Shown here one piece after another: positions 8,980-23,600 of a DNA stretch of 64,000 nucleotides. Each line of letters begins with the position of its first letter. Position 1 is the first letter of the stretch. The stretch is taken from the NCBI RefSeq assembly GCF_002775205.1, contig NC_036446.1:1210272-1274271 (forward strand), in the 5' to 3' direction. Origin of the DNA: Xiphophorus maculatus. Taxonomy: Eukaryota > Chordata > Actinopteri > Cyprinodontiformes > Poeciliidae. The translations under genes were made by a program, and so were the position numbers. The notes beneath the pieces were generated by a model, which did no database searches, was not told where the DNA came from, and saw nothing but the letters and a program-made list of their open reading frames with translations.

Positions 8980-11091
8980 TCATGGGAGCTTTCTGCAGTT
9001 TTGGGTCACCCAGCCAGAGGTGTTGACGTCCAGATTGAGGAGGTCCATGAGCCACTGGTCCTTTTTGGCCCCTTCCATGAACTCAGTCAGGGTTATCTCA
9101 CCTGAGAGGACAGAGACCAAAAAGACTCTTGGTACCATGTCTTCATTTTTACAAAAGAACGAGTCACAACAAGCTGGTTTCAACTCATAAAGAAAAAAAT
9201 CGAATAATAATGTCTTCCTTGAATCTCTCTGGGTGATCAAACACAATCTGCAGCATCATTTTAATAATGTTGGTACATAAAAAATAGGACATCATCAAAC
9301 AGGAGTTATCAAGATAATTTGTCTCATTTATAGATTCATTACACATGGAGTGAAATATTTATCGTCTTTATTTCTTGTTATTTAGATGATTCTGGACCAC
9401 AGAGAATGAAAACCTAATATTTTTGTGTCAGAAAAGTAGAATATTGTGGAAAAGGTTACAGCACATTGATAGAAAGTTGAGTGGAAGGAAAAAGTGCATG
9501 AGCAACAGATAACTGGAGCCTTAAGAAGTTTGTCAAGCAAAATCCATTCAGGAATCTCACAAAGAGCAGGACTGAGGCTGGAGGTTAAATCAAGCAAAAA
9601 GAGTCCAGACCAAACAGAGAGGATGTACAGAAATAAACATTCAGAGTCTGAAATTTCTGAATAAATATAATTTTATTGATCTGATGTAATATTTAAATTT
9701 TCAGAGACTCTGAATTCTTTCTAAGCCAGAATCATTAACATTACAAGCAATGAAGGCCTGAATATTTCCATCTGTCTATGAATCTATACAATCTATGAGT
9801 TTCCTTTTCTAAAAGAAATGGTAAAAAATCTGTCATTTTTTCACCATGTTCTAATTTTTGGAGCTGCGCCTGAATTTGTTCTCCTACCGTCATTGTTGTT
9901 GTCAACGAGATCAAAGATCCGATCACAGATCTGGGACGGAGTCAGTCCGACCTCGCTCTTCTGAAGTTTGATTTTATGAAGAATCTGTCAGAAAAATGTC
10001 AGAATCCAGGAATTTTAACTCAACTTTCACAAATGAACAATTTTCATTAAAAGCAAAACTGAAGGATCTCAGCATCAAAATGAATGGAGGATAGTAGAAA
10101 GTAGTGTAATAAATGGACAAATAAAAATAATGAGTAAAATTTGATTCAAATAAATTAGGACTGGATGGAGAGAGAGGATTCGCTGCTGCTGAAGGAAAAA
10201 CCATCCAGTTCGCTTCGTCCAGAGGGTCCGAACTCTGCTTTACCCAACCGCTAACGTTTATCAAATGGACCAGTTCAACAATATGAAGCTAACTGGAAAA
10301 AGCTTCATTAAATCAGAAACCAGCCTATTGAGTAGCAGAGTTTCCCTTCATAACCCAGATTATGTGGTCTGCACATCCTGACCCCTCCGCCATGCCCAGG
10401 ACACCTGAGCCGTTGAACCACCTGATCTCCAGGTTAAAGGTACTTAGGATCACAACTGCTCAACACTTTTTCCGTCAATGGAGCCACATAACATGACCTT
10501 AGCCTCTTGCCCTAATCCCAGATTACCGGGGCACTAAAGTCCACCTTTAGGAGATTCCTGCTGTAGAAAAACTTGTTAATATTTCACAGTTTGACTCGTC
10601 ATCGTTGTATCTCTGCTCCCATCAGACGTTTCTGTCAATAACTTTTGGATAAAGCAGGTTTTCCTCACCCTTATGAGGAGCTTCACCTCGTTCCGGTCCA
10701 GCTTTCCGTTCCCATCCCGGTCGTACATCTTGAAGGACCATTTGAGATGATCTTCCAGATTTCCTCTTAAGATCAAGTTTAGGGCGGCGACGTACTCTAT
10801 GAAGTCCAGCGTGTTGTCCTGTGGATAAACCAGGCAGAGTTACACAAACCACACCATGGACCTGATTTCTGGCAGGCAGAGTTAACAATCCTTCACCTGG
10901 TTTGTGTCGAAGGAGCGGAAGATCGTCTCGAGGAAGAGGGAGTCCTCCGGCGATCTGCTCTGGACGCCGAAGATCTTCTTGAACTCGTGTAGATGCAGGG
11001 CGCCGCTGGGACATTCCCTCAGGAAAATGAGGCACATCCCCTGAATCTGAGCCACATCCTCCTCATCGCTGCTGCTTTGTTCTTGTCTCAT
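8980..11091 (-). CDS. Guanylate cyclase-activating protein (GCAP) lacking Gly2
   Basis: Coding exons on the - strand are 11091-10897, 10818-10669, 9984-9888 and 9101-8980, giving 187 residues. GCAPs are neuronal calcium sensors that switch on retinal guanylate cyclase when calcium drops after light. The first EF hand is degenerate with the typical ECPSG. The other three loops are intact: [24 protein letters not shown] and [23 protein letters not shown] and [14 protein letters not shown] are family signatures. The N-terminus is [12 protein letters not shown], so the usual Gly2 myristoylation site is absent. An in-frame stop lies a few codons upstream, so a longer start within this exon is excluded. 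Exon lengths after the first (150, 97, 122) equal those of the + strand GCAP at 13452-14763, with which it is head to head. The fish GCAPs are numerous, so the exact paralogue is not assigned. Confidence 0.88.
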
Positions 11092-11635
11092 TGCTGCAAG
11101 CTGCTTGGGTCAAAACGATTCCTGAAGATTTGACAATAATCAGGAGGTTCTGGCCGTCTGTCCGTTGCGAAGGCTCCGACTGACTCGTGTAAAGAGATCA
11201 GCACCACTGGCCCGTTTCTCCTGGGAGGCATGCTTCCCAGGCATTAAGCTCATTAGCTTGTTAAACTCTTGCATAAAATCCAACCTCTTGAAATAAATCT
11301 ACTGTTACCTCATTTGACTCGCAAATACACACATTTAGTAAAAAGTGATTTTTCATCATGAGGTTTGAAACTAATTGTTTATCCATTTTTTTTGACCCAA
11401 TGCAGATGTTTACTTTACAAATATCTCACCAACATTTCAGCCACACTTCTCAGACTTTTCATCACTTTCACACTCAGAGGAGGTCAAATAAAACCAAGGG
11501 AGGTTTCAGCAACCAGCAGCTTTCTTTGACTTGTCTGGAGATAAAAAGGACTGAAACTGAAATCTTTTAAATAATTTGTTTATGATATTCATTTTTTCTG
11601 TTTTGCTACAAATCTTTAGTAAACTCTGCAAGCCG

Positions 11636-11738
11636 ACGCCAGTGTTGGCCAGGGTTCACCTGTAAAAGAGATTTTTTTTTTTTTTATCTCAAAGGGATTT
11701 TCCTGGTGAAATACAGGTTAATAAATAATAATATATCA
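11636..11738 (+). repeat. Fragment of a dispersed fish repeat (CCAGGGTTCACCTG... type)
   Basis: The segment runs from a CCAGGGTTCACCTGTAAAAG motif through a T-run to CCTGGTGAAATACAGGTTAATAAATAA. A diverged reverse-oriented relative appears near 26455-26530. The arrangement resembles the 3' tail of a common teleost interspersed repeat. The family was not named from sequence alone. Confidence 0.45.
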
Positions 11739-11786
11739 TCAACCAGTCAGTTTTGATGGGGTAGAAGTCAGTCTGCTGCCCTCTGC

Positions 11787-11819
11787 TGACGTTTTTCTGT
11801 AATGCTGAGAAAAACGTCA
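11787..11819. repeat. Inverted repeat with TGACGTTTTTC arms
   Basis: TGACGTTTTTC (11787-11797) and its exact reverse complement (11809-11819) flank an 11-nt spacer. Both arms contain a TGACGT half-CRE. It could be a small MITE relic or a regulatory pair. Confidence 0.7.
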
Positions 11820-12550
11820 AGTCAAATCTACTTCCAGGCCACAAATAAATGAATAAATAAATATTATTATTTTGTGTTCTTTTATATACTCAGCTTGGAA
11901 TATTTTATTCCATTGACTGTGATATAGGAAGTGATGCAATTGTGTAAATATTTGAAAAGCTGAAGTTTTGGTGCTCGCAGCTGATTTAATCACTTTTAAT
12001 TAAAAATATTTAAACTTCTTGATCTGGAAGTTGATTGTGGATTTAATGCAAAATGTTAAAATCTTTCATACACTGTATCTTAGTCTGACAAGTTCCTGTT
12101 GCATCATTTTATTAATTAAAACATGTTTTTCTTCTCACCTCAACAGTAAAGGCTCTTCTGATTTCTTACCAACTTCCAGACTGGAAAATTTCGGTGTCTC
12201 TTTAAATCTAACGAGGCTGTCAGTGTGAGGATACGAAGATGAATAAAACTTTAAGTTACAGATTCATGTTGTGCTTCAGCTAAAAATGAACAAATGAATG
12301 TAGATTCCTGCAGTGAGGATGAGGGACTTTGACTGGACCGGGGAACTCATGGTTAACCAGATCAGCAGGTTAAAGATAACCTGCAGGGACAAGTTTCCTG
12401 TTTTTACTACAACTTATAAACCTGATATTCCAACCGATCTTCAAAACAGAGGAAGCTTTTAAAATGAGGAGAATTCATTAAAAAGACACACTGATGATTT
12501 TTCTCACCGCTTGACATTAAATCAGACCAAACCTTTTCAGCTTCGGACCA

Positions 12551-12585
12551 TTTTTATTGAAAATCTCTGTGATTTTCAATAAAAA
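12551..12585. repeat. Perfect 15-bp inverted repeat with 5-nt loop
   Basis: TTTTTATTGAAAATC (12551-12565) and its exact complement (12571-12585) flank TCTGT. It lies in the shared upstream region of the two GCAP genes. It would form a stable AT-rich hairpin in single-stranded nucleic acid. Confidence 0.9.
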
Positions 12586-13451
12586 TGTTATAAAGTGTTC
12601 TTCATATTCAGATTTTTACATTAGAAAATCTTAAATGATGAAACGTCTGAAAGGAAACCCAAAGTCACTCTAACAAATACCCAGGAAATGACTCCACATC
12701 TCTTCATTTAGATCAGAAACACTAAGAGATACGTTTTGCCTTTTGGTTCTGCTTTAATTGATTGTGGGATTTGATTATTGATAATAAAATCAGGCTGAAA
12801 AACAAACGAGGACATCTGGTGGGTGGAACAGGGAAGTGCGGGAAGAATGGAAAAGAAAACATTTCAACTGGAGATAAATACACCTGATCAAGTCTCTGTG
12901 TATATTAGAAACATTATGGGATATTTTAAGCTTCTCAGTCAGTTAAACTAATATTGATTTACAATTCAGCAATCAAACAACAAAGGTGTTAAACTCAGTT
13001 CTGAACATAAAGACACTGATAATGCAGCTCGTTCAGAAGCTGTTTATATCTTTGCGGCTCCAATCACAGGACTGTTTTCTGTTCTCCTGCCAGGTCAGCC
13101 TGGGTAAACCGCCTCCTCACACGCTTCATCGGATCAACACATCGACAAACACTCGCTTACGCTCTGGTGGATTCAGCCTTTTAATCTCTGCTCCTCTCCA
13201 CAGTCAAACACTCTGCAGATTAGTTCCCCAACTTTATTTCACTGCATGGTGGAGAAGGAGCAGCTAGGAAATATTCCAGAAGTTTCCTTAGAGGTTGGGA
13301 TTTGTTTGGGATATAACTGGATCTGTTCAGTAGGTGTTCCTGAAGTAGGAGAACCAGTTCTGGAAAGGTCCGAGCAGACCGATGGGATCCTGATGTTCCT
13401 GCTCCGTAATCCGACACCTGAGGGGATTCCTGCTGCCTCCTGCCTGAAGTC

Positions 13452-14763
13452 ATGGGTCAGGTCCAGGCCACCACCGATACAGAAGTGACTCTGCAGAACA
13501 TTCAGGAACTGTACCGGAAATTCACCGATGAATGTCCGAGTGGAAACCTGCACCTGCATGAATTCAAGAAAATCTTTGGCGTCAGCAGCAAATCATCAGA
13601 GGAGGAGGTGGCTTTCATTGAACTTGTCTTTAAATCCTTTGATACCAATAAGGTAACGTGTGTTTTGGTGTGGAAAAAGGGTTAGGATTCAGTGATCCAC
13701 AGAGCATCTCTCCTGGTTCTGTTTAGGACGGTAAGTTGGACTTCATGGAGTACGTGGCAGCCGTGAACCTCGTTCTTCGTGGAAAACTCATCGACAAACT
13801 GAAGTGGTCTTTTAAAATTTACGACAACGATGGGAATGGCTGCCTGACCAATCAGGAAGTGAGGCGTATTATCAAAGTGAGTCTTCAGTGCCAGGTTTTT
13901 AAAAAGTCTTATTGTTTCATGAAAAGCATTTGGAGCAGCTGGAAAGTTTAACATGAACCTGGTTGAGCTTTAAAGTAAACTATTGTGAACCCTGGAGTAT
14001 TTTAAGCAGCACAGAGAAGCTGTTTACTCCAGATAATCCTCCTCACTTTACAACCTGCAGGCTGTGAAACATGGTAGTAAATACAGTCATAAATATCTCT
14101 TATAAATGTTTGAAAATGTGGTTCTGAGGTTAAATAACTTCTGTTTTTTATTTGTTGTTTACACTTTCACTTCAGAGCCGTTGGCATTTTGCTTTTTGGA
14201 GACAAATTGTTGCAAAGCCGCCATCTAAACATCTCAAACTATGACCACAAAAACACTGTGCAACTTTTGGTAGAAACCAATTAAGAAATATTAGCAGGGA
14301 AGCAGGGACCATCTCTGCATCTCCATCAGCTTTTAGAGAAATCATAAAATAAATTAATTTGTAGAAATGAATGAACATATTCACAATTTTCGTCCAAAAT
14401 CATGGTAATGTTTGCTAAAATATTGACATAATCATGTTTCTTTTTATCCAGATCATCACCAAAATTAAATGGCATAATGATTCGAATGTGGAAACTGTCG
14501 ACTACATCTGCGACAGGATATTTGAGCTGACGGACAAAAACAAAGACAGTAGGTGAAAACATGGAGGAAGACGCTCCGTTGGAAATGAACAGTATTGTTT
14601 CCTTTCAGTGTGAACTCTTAAACTTTGTGTTGTGTCTGTAGGTCAGATATCTCTGGAGGAGTTTATTGAGGGAGCAGAGAAGGATCCGTGGCTCATGGAG
14701 CAGCTCCGACTGGACTTGGCGCCTAAAACCTGGTTCATTAAAACCCAGCAGAAGAAGAACTGA
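13452..14763 (+). CDS. Guanylate cyclase-activating protein (GCAP), + strand
   Basis: Coding exons 13452-13652, 13727-13876, 14452-14548 and 14642-14763 give 189 residues. It should activate retinal guanylate cyclase at low calcium in photoreceptors. It starts MGQVQATTD, so Gly2 is present and N-myristoylation is expected. The non-binding first EF hand has DECPSG. The calcium loops are [24 protein letters not shown] and DKNKDSQISLEE; the last has Ser instead of Gly at loop position 6. [15 protein letters not shown] and LKWSFKIYD are typical of the GUCA1 family. Introns match the - strand GCAP exactly in phase and nearly in size. The CDS is close to the usual family length of about 185-205. 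Paralogue assignment (fish guca1a-g) is left open. Confidence 0.9.
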
Positions 14764-17588
14764 GTCCTCCAGACTGCAGGAATATTCAGCCTTACCATCA
14801 ACAGACACACTGGACTAAACCTCAGCGGCCAGCCTTAATGTTCAGGTTCTGTTTTTCTGGGAAAAGGTTTTTCCCATTTTCCTTCAAAATAATCCATATT
14901 TGCCAACAGAACTTAGCATTTCAGCAGGTTGGCGCGTCCTGATAGAGGATCTTCAGCCGTTACTCTGGGAAAGTGGATTCTGTCTGCTGAGCCGTTGCTC
15001 TGCAGAGCTGGACAAACGTTTTGGATCGACACATTTTCATTTTTCAAGCAGAAGCCTTTTGATCTTCGCTCGGTCTCATTTAAAGCTTATTCCATTCCTC
15101 TCACTGTTTGAACTTTTGCTTCAACTTTTGGAAATTTCCAAGTTTGGATTAATCCAACAATTTGTCTGTAACTGATAACTACAGGCTTAAAAACACCTTT
15201 TACACTGTTGTGACCTCATATTTAAAAAAGTCTAAACAACCTTCCTCCAACATGGAAGGTTGATGTTTCTATTGTACAACTTTCTGAACCACATTTTGTC
15301 TCTTTTGCTGAACAGAAAACCCATACGAACACCAGAACCAGGAGTCTGTAGAACCCAAACTACAAGCTCTTAGGTTTGGCAGCTCAACTTTATTTTATTT
15401 AAGGATATTGTGCTTTTATTCACCTTCAGATGCACACATACTTTTCTGCAAACAGATAAATTAACATAAAAAAATTCAGAAATATTATAAAATATACTTT
15501 CTGAGATCAGTGACCAAACTGGACTCTGAAAACGTGTAGATTTTATTTCTGAAAAGATGATTATTATCTCATTTGTCATCAATTTAAATGGAAATAAGAG
15601 TAGAAAATAACTGTAGATATGCTTTAGATCAGGGGTGGGCACTCCTGGTCCTCGAGGGCCGGTGTCCTGCAACTTTTAGATGCATCTCTACTTCAACACA
15701 CCTGAGTCAAATAATGAGGTCGTTAACAGGACTCTGGAGAACTTGACTGCACTTAGGAGGAGATTCAGCTGTTGGATTCAGGTGTGTTGGACCAGGGAGA
15801 CATCTAAGAGTTGCAGGACACCGGCCCTCGAGGACCGGGAGTGCCCACCCCTGCTTTAGATGGTTTTCACTTTGGTCTGTAACTGTTTTTCCCCCTGTGC
15901 CTGTTTTAAAAAAATGATCACAACATGTTTTTTACCTGAAACGTTGCAAAGCTTCATTTAGAAAAATCTACAATAAAACTGGGGAGCAATTTGAGTCATC
16001 TTAGCTGCTCAAACTCTTCATTAGACTCCACTTTTACTGAAAAATAAATGAAACATTTGGAAAAATGACTAGTTTGATTCTCTTTACACTTGACTTTGTC
16101 ATCATTTATGGTTTTAATGGGTTTTTTCAGATTCCCATCAGCGATGTGTTAGTTTCTGTGTTTACAGGAATCAGACTGCAGATCCAAACGATCCTCCAGT
16201 CGCTTCATGCAGACCTTATGGGGGCTTTTACTCTATTGAATTAGACGGACTATTCTTAGCCTGTAAGGCTCCTTAACCGCCAGAATTATATCTGCTGCCT
16301 TCACACAGACGCCTTTTTACTTCCACGCTTATTTTTAAGATTAGGAGGAGAGATTAGAAGGCCAAGGAATCAGGCTGAGACAGGTTTCTTAGAGTGATGG
16401 AGCTGCGAGTGTTTCTGGAACATCAACTGCAATCAGAAACTCGATCCAGAATAATCCACTCACTGATCTACCAACCAAACGGAGCTTCTAATGAGGAGAA
16501 GAAAGACTACATTTACCCCAAAAGATAGTTTCACTCTAATGGTGCAGAAAAGCAAATAGTGTTTAATGATCAACATGGAAAAGAAGTTAAAAGCAAAGAT
16601 ATAAAAGTGTTGCAACCATAACTGCCTCATTTCAAAGGGAATAAATCCTGGAGAAAAAGTAAAAACAGGTTCCTCAGTTTGACTGCAGCTCCAACAGGAA
16701 TCTGTTGGTAACTACAAGTAAATGAGTCTGAGGGATTAGATAACCATTTTCAAAAGATGATCTGCAAGAAGAGTTATTGTATTATAAGCAAACAATGTAT
16801 TGTCTTTATAACTGGGAGCTGCTGATTCAAATGTTCAGATAATACCTGAACTATGACCCCAAATGAAAAGGGATGGACGGAGACCAGAGAGCAGAGGGAG
16901 AAGGAGGAAGTTCAAACCATCCTGTCCATCAATCATAATGGGTAAGGATCATATCACCGACCCAAACGTCTCTCAGTAGAACCGGGTGACCATCTCATTT
17001 CCCCCAGTTTTATAAATCAAAACTGCCTCTGACACTGCAAGGCAACCAGACTCACCAAGGTGCAGGACTGGAGGCTGAGGAAGGAAAATACATTATGAAT
17101 TCATTTGATATCTATTTTTTTTCTCCCTCGCCTTTAAAGATCCAAGAGGAATCGCTGATTCATTTTGTTTTTTGTACAATAAAATGTGAACAAATCTACT
17201 TACGTTTGAATTTTTAAAAGTAAAAAAACAAGGAGGCATGTTTTAAATAGTTAATAAAATAATAGTAATCCACTTTCTCATTGTGTACTCACATGAAAAG
17301 GAAGCAATTTCAAAATCTTTTTTGAATCTTCTTAGGTTGGAAGCAAAACCGGAAATGATATTCATGTAGTTCTCCTGGAAAATATTCCTTCTTTGATTCA
17401 TATTTTACGATAAGAACAAAAAAAAAATAGCAGGAAAAACAAATGACAACAGAACAGAAGACTTTATTCCTTACCTGTATTCCTGTGATATACATTTTAG
17501 ATCCATGCGAATGTAATTTATTGGAAATATCTCTTTTTGTAGCTGCTGATGGAAAAAGCGTGAAAAGGTTTTTTCTTCCTGTTCGAAT
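14764..17588. other. Intergenic stretch between the GCAP gene and golgb1
   Basis: No supported gene. The stretch includes the 3' UTR of the GCAP gene (end not fixed), a 224-bp hAT-like MITE at 15630-15853, and plain AT-rich sequence. Short open frames here show no domains. Confidence 0.5.
15630..15853. mobile_element. hAT-type MITE, 224 bp, with 8-bp target duplication
   Basis: The element begins CAGGGGTGGGCACTCC and ends with the inverted copy GGGAGTGCCCACCCCTG. The terminal inverted repeats are about 53 bp with only a few mismatches. It is flanked on both sides by the direct repeat CTTTAGAT (15622-15629 and 15854-15861). An 8-bp duplication and CAG...CTG ends are typical of hAT transposons. 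There is no transposase, so it moved non-autonomously. The near-identical ends and intact duplication suggest a fairly young insertion. Confidence 0.9.
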
Positions 17589-17600
17589 TGCGCATGCGCA
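17589..17600. promoter_or_regulatory. NRF1-type palindrome in the golgb1 promoter
   Basis: TGCGCATGCGCA is a perfect 12-bp palindrome that fits the NRF1 consensus. It lies about 145 bp upstream of the donor of the non-coding first exon at 17745, in a CpG-containing segment within AT-rich surroundings. This fits a TATA-less housekeeping promoter. Confidence 0.7.
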
Positions 17601-17745
17601 GACGTTTCTCAGTCTGTTGACAAATGTGTCCAAGACCTCTGTCCCGTTGAAGATCTGTACTCTAAATGTAATAAAATGTAACTTTGCCGGACTCTTCTGG
17701 ACCAGGTGTTGACTCGGGTGGGTTCTTCATGAACTTGTGAGCGCG
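17601..17745 (+). other. Probable 5' UTR exon 1 of golgb1
   Basis: The segment ends GAGCGCG followed by a good donor gtaagc at 17746. The next plausible exon holds the start codon at 20661. The transcription start is not defined by a TATA box, so the left end is approximate. Confidence 0.5.
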
Positions 17746-20646
<2,901 letters not shown>

Positions 20647-20660
20647 GGCTCTAATCAACC

Positions 20661-23600
20661 ATGCTGAAATGGTTTTCTGGGGAAGAGGGAGAGCCCGGCT
20701 CCTCTGTAAGTCCTGAATTTGCATAATTTAAAAATACACTACCGTAAATGATCTAAAAGAGCAAAAAGAAACATTTTTGAAATAAAATATCATTCAGTTA
20801 GAGGTTTGGTTCAGCTGTCTGCAGATTTTAGATGCATTTCTGCTCCAGATGGTGAATTCCCTCCTCAGCTCCAGTCTTTCAGCTCAGACTCGGAGCAGTG
20901 ATGCATCGCTGCAGGATGGTAGCTCTCCAGTTATGGAGCAATAAAATGATCCCATACTTTTAATCTGCTGCATTTTTACAACCAGCTTTCACCAGCAGTG
21001 GTAACGTTTGAAGCTCCAGGTATTTCTGACTTTATAACTTCAGGTTTATCTGTGTTAATGTTGAGCTTCATGTCCAGATTAACAGGAATCAGTCAAACTG
21101 CTGACCTTGGTGCGTTTCACTGAGCTACAACTTCCTGTTTGAATCCCACTGAACTGTTTTCAGTATGAAGGCAGTCATTCATAATATTGTTCAGTTGTTA
21201 TCTAAGATGAGAAAAGGCATATTGAAATGCTGTATTTGCTTTATTCAGAGCAGCATTTAGAAATAATTGTAAAATTTTTGTATTTAACCAGTTAGTTTAT
21301 TTCTGTGCTTCAATGTAAAGTAGAAAGTTTGCTGCATGTCTCTCACTCTCTCAACATCTGCCATAAATCCTCAGGAAACTTCAGTATTTATATTTATAAA
21401 GTTGTTTGAAAAGGATGAAAAATTAAAGTTTACGTCTGGAAATCTGAAGTGAAAACTGAAGGAGCTGTTTAATTAGAAACCTGTCAGTTATTCTGATTAT
21501 TTTCACTGCATTTCTGTTATAAATCATAAAAAGAATCAATAAGTTCTTAGTAATATGCTTTGGCTACATAAAGTTTTATCCAGAAACAGATTGATCTGTG
21601 GTTTTCATCGTTCCTCCTCAGGGCGCCGGCTCCCCTCGCGGCGCTGCAGCCGCTGCAGGTCCTGTTGGCGCTGCAGAACTTCCTGTGGAGGAAATGGCGG
21701 AGCGGCTGATCCAGACGGAGCAGCTCGTCTCCCAACTGAAGGAGCTGATCCGGGAAAAAGACGCAACGCTTCGCTCCAAAGACGACCAGCTCAAGGTGAG
21801 GGCGGCTCCCTGCCAGGCTCCGCCCACTCTGGATGGCTCCGCCTACAACCTGGAGCTGGATCTGGTTAACCTTTAACCCCTGGAGGCAAAGTCCAGCATT
21901 CACTGAGAGACGGGATGTGAGACAAGAACTCAGTGAATGTTTGACCTGAACGCCAAAACAAAGGCAGAAATGAACAGAACCATATTAAACAGTATTGATT
22001 ATCCTCCATAATTAATGCAGCTTCAGTTGCTCTGACTAAACCGAAGGTGATTTGTGGGCTTTGTGCCTCAGGGGGAGAAGGAGGCGTGTGAGGCCAAGCT
22101 GTCTAAGCTCCGCCTCCAGAACAAGGCCAAGGTGACGTCTCTGACATCACAGCTGGAGGAGCTGAAGAAACGGCAGGGAGAATCCGGAACGCCGACTCAC
22201 AGCAAGAAGGTCTGAGGAAAGACAGGATCTCCACTAACAAATGAACTCTACAGATTTAAGTTACTTTCTTTGCTATTTTCATTGTATTATTATTATTTTT
22301 TTAGATTTTATTATTTAGTTTCTTGTTTTACTTTAAAATATGTTATAGATGTTATTCTGCTACATATTCTAATATATTTATGTTGTATTTTACTTTGCTT
22401 TGCTTCTAATAAATTACATTTTTTTTCATTTTTGTTAAATTTTATTTTATTTTTAGTTTTTATTGAGTGATCTTATTTTGTTTTTGTATGGTAGGATATT
22501 TAATTTTTTCAGTTTTGTTTTACTGAATCATATTTAATCTCCAGTTGTTTCTTTTTTTACTTCTTCTTTGGTTTAATTTTCCAGTTTTATTTACATGATG
22601 ATGATGATGATGATGGCGGCTGAATGAGCTGTTTGTCCCTCAGGGTTCTTCAGAGGGAGGAGGAGAGCAGGCCAGTCGGGGGAAGATCGTCCTGCTGAAG
22701 AAGAAGGTGGAGGAACTGGAGCAGCAGCTTTCTCTGAAAGAGGGAGAACTGGAGAACAAGGTGGATAATATTCACTGTGCAAATGAACTCAGTTATTTCT
22801 GTTTGGGAGACGTCTTGGTAGATGTTAATTGTTCCTGAATGATTCCAGAGGAAGGAGCTGGAGGTTCAGCAGCAGCGAGGAGAGGAGATGGACGCCATGC
22901 TGACAGAGAGGGACAGGAGGCTGGCAGAAAAGGAGGCGTACATCGTCCACCTGCAGACGGGACTGGCCGGAGATCACCCTGTAGCTGCTGCACCTCAGCA
23001 GAAGGTGAAGCTCTTCTAACATCCAACCCCTGCTTCTCTGATGGAGGAAGCATCCACATGTTTTAACTCCTGTCTTCTTCTCAGGTGCTGGAGGTCGGCG
23101 GAGAGATGCAGGAGCTGCAGCTGCTGGTGCAGAGCCTGACCAAGAAGGTAGAGGAGTCAGAGGAGCGTTACAGTCTGCTACTGGAGCAGACGGACAGCCT
23201 GAAGGAGCTGCTGGCCTCAGAGAAGGAGCAGTACAGCCAGAAGGAGAGCATGTTCAAGCAGAACGTAGGTTTCCACACGGCAGCTCAAACTGAAGCAGCA
23301 GAGGCAGAAATAACGCCGCCATCTTGTTTTCAGATCCAGACGTTTAAAGACATCATCATTCAGAAAGATAATCAGCTGACGGAGATCAACCAGATGCACG
23401 AACAGGAGCTGTTCAGGCTGGCAGCCAAATCAGACGCCAGCGCCGACCTGGAGCAGGTACCGCACCGCCGCTCACTGTCCAATGAAACGCTTAGAAACGC
23501 CTTCTAACTTCCTGTTTCCCCCCAGCTGCTGAAGGCTCTGAAGCAGAAGCTGCATGAGAAGGAAGAGGTTCTGAACGGGAAGACGCAGGTCATCGACGTG

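Larger units (their letters stand above)
11092..13451. other. Shared upstream region between the head-to-head GCAP genes
   Basis: About 2.36 kb separates the two start codons. Promoters of both genes must lie here, but I see no clear TATA box or well-placed CRX site. It contains two hairpin-type inverted repeats (11787-11819 and 12551-12585) and a dispersed repeat fragment at about 11636-11738. The open frames near 13246-13559 are in the probable leader of the + strand gene and are not accepted as separate genes. Confidence 0.5.

Noticed and set aside
15622-15861. Inverted repeats first considered as an RNA hairpin gene
   Set aside because: The exact 8-bp flanking duplication and CAG...CTG ends explain it as a hAT MITE.
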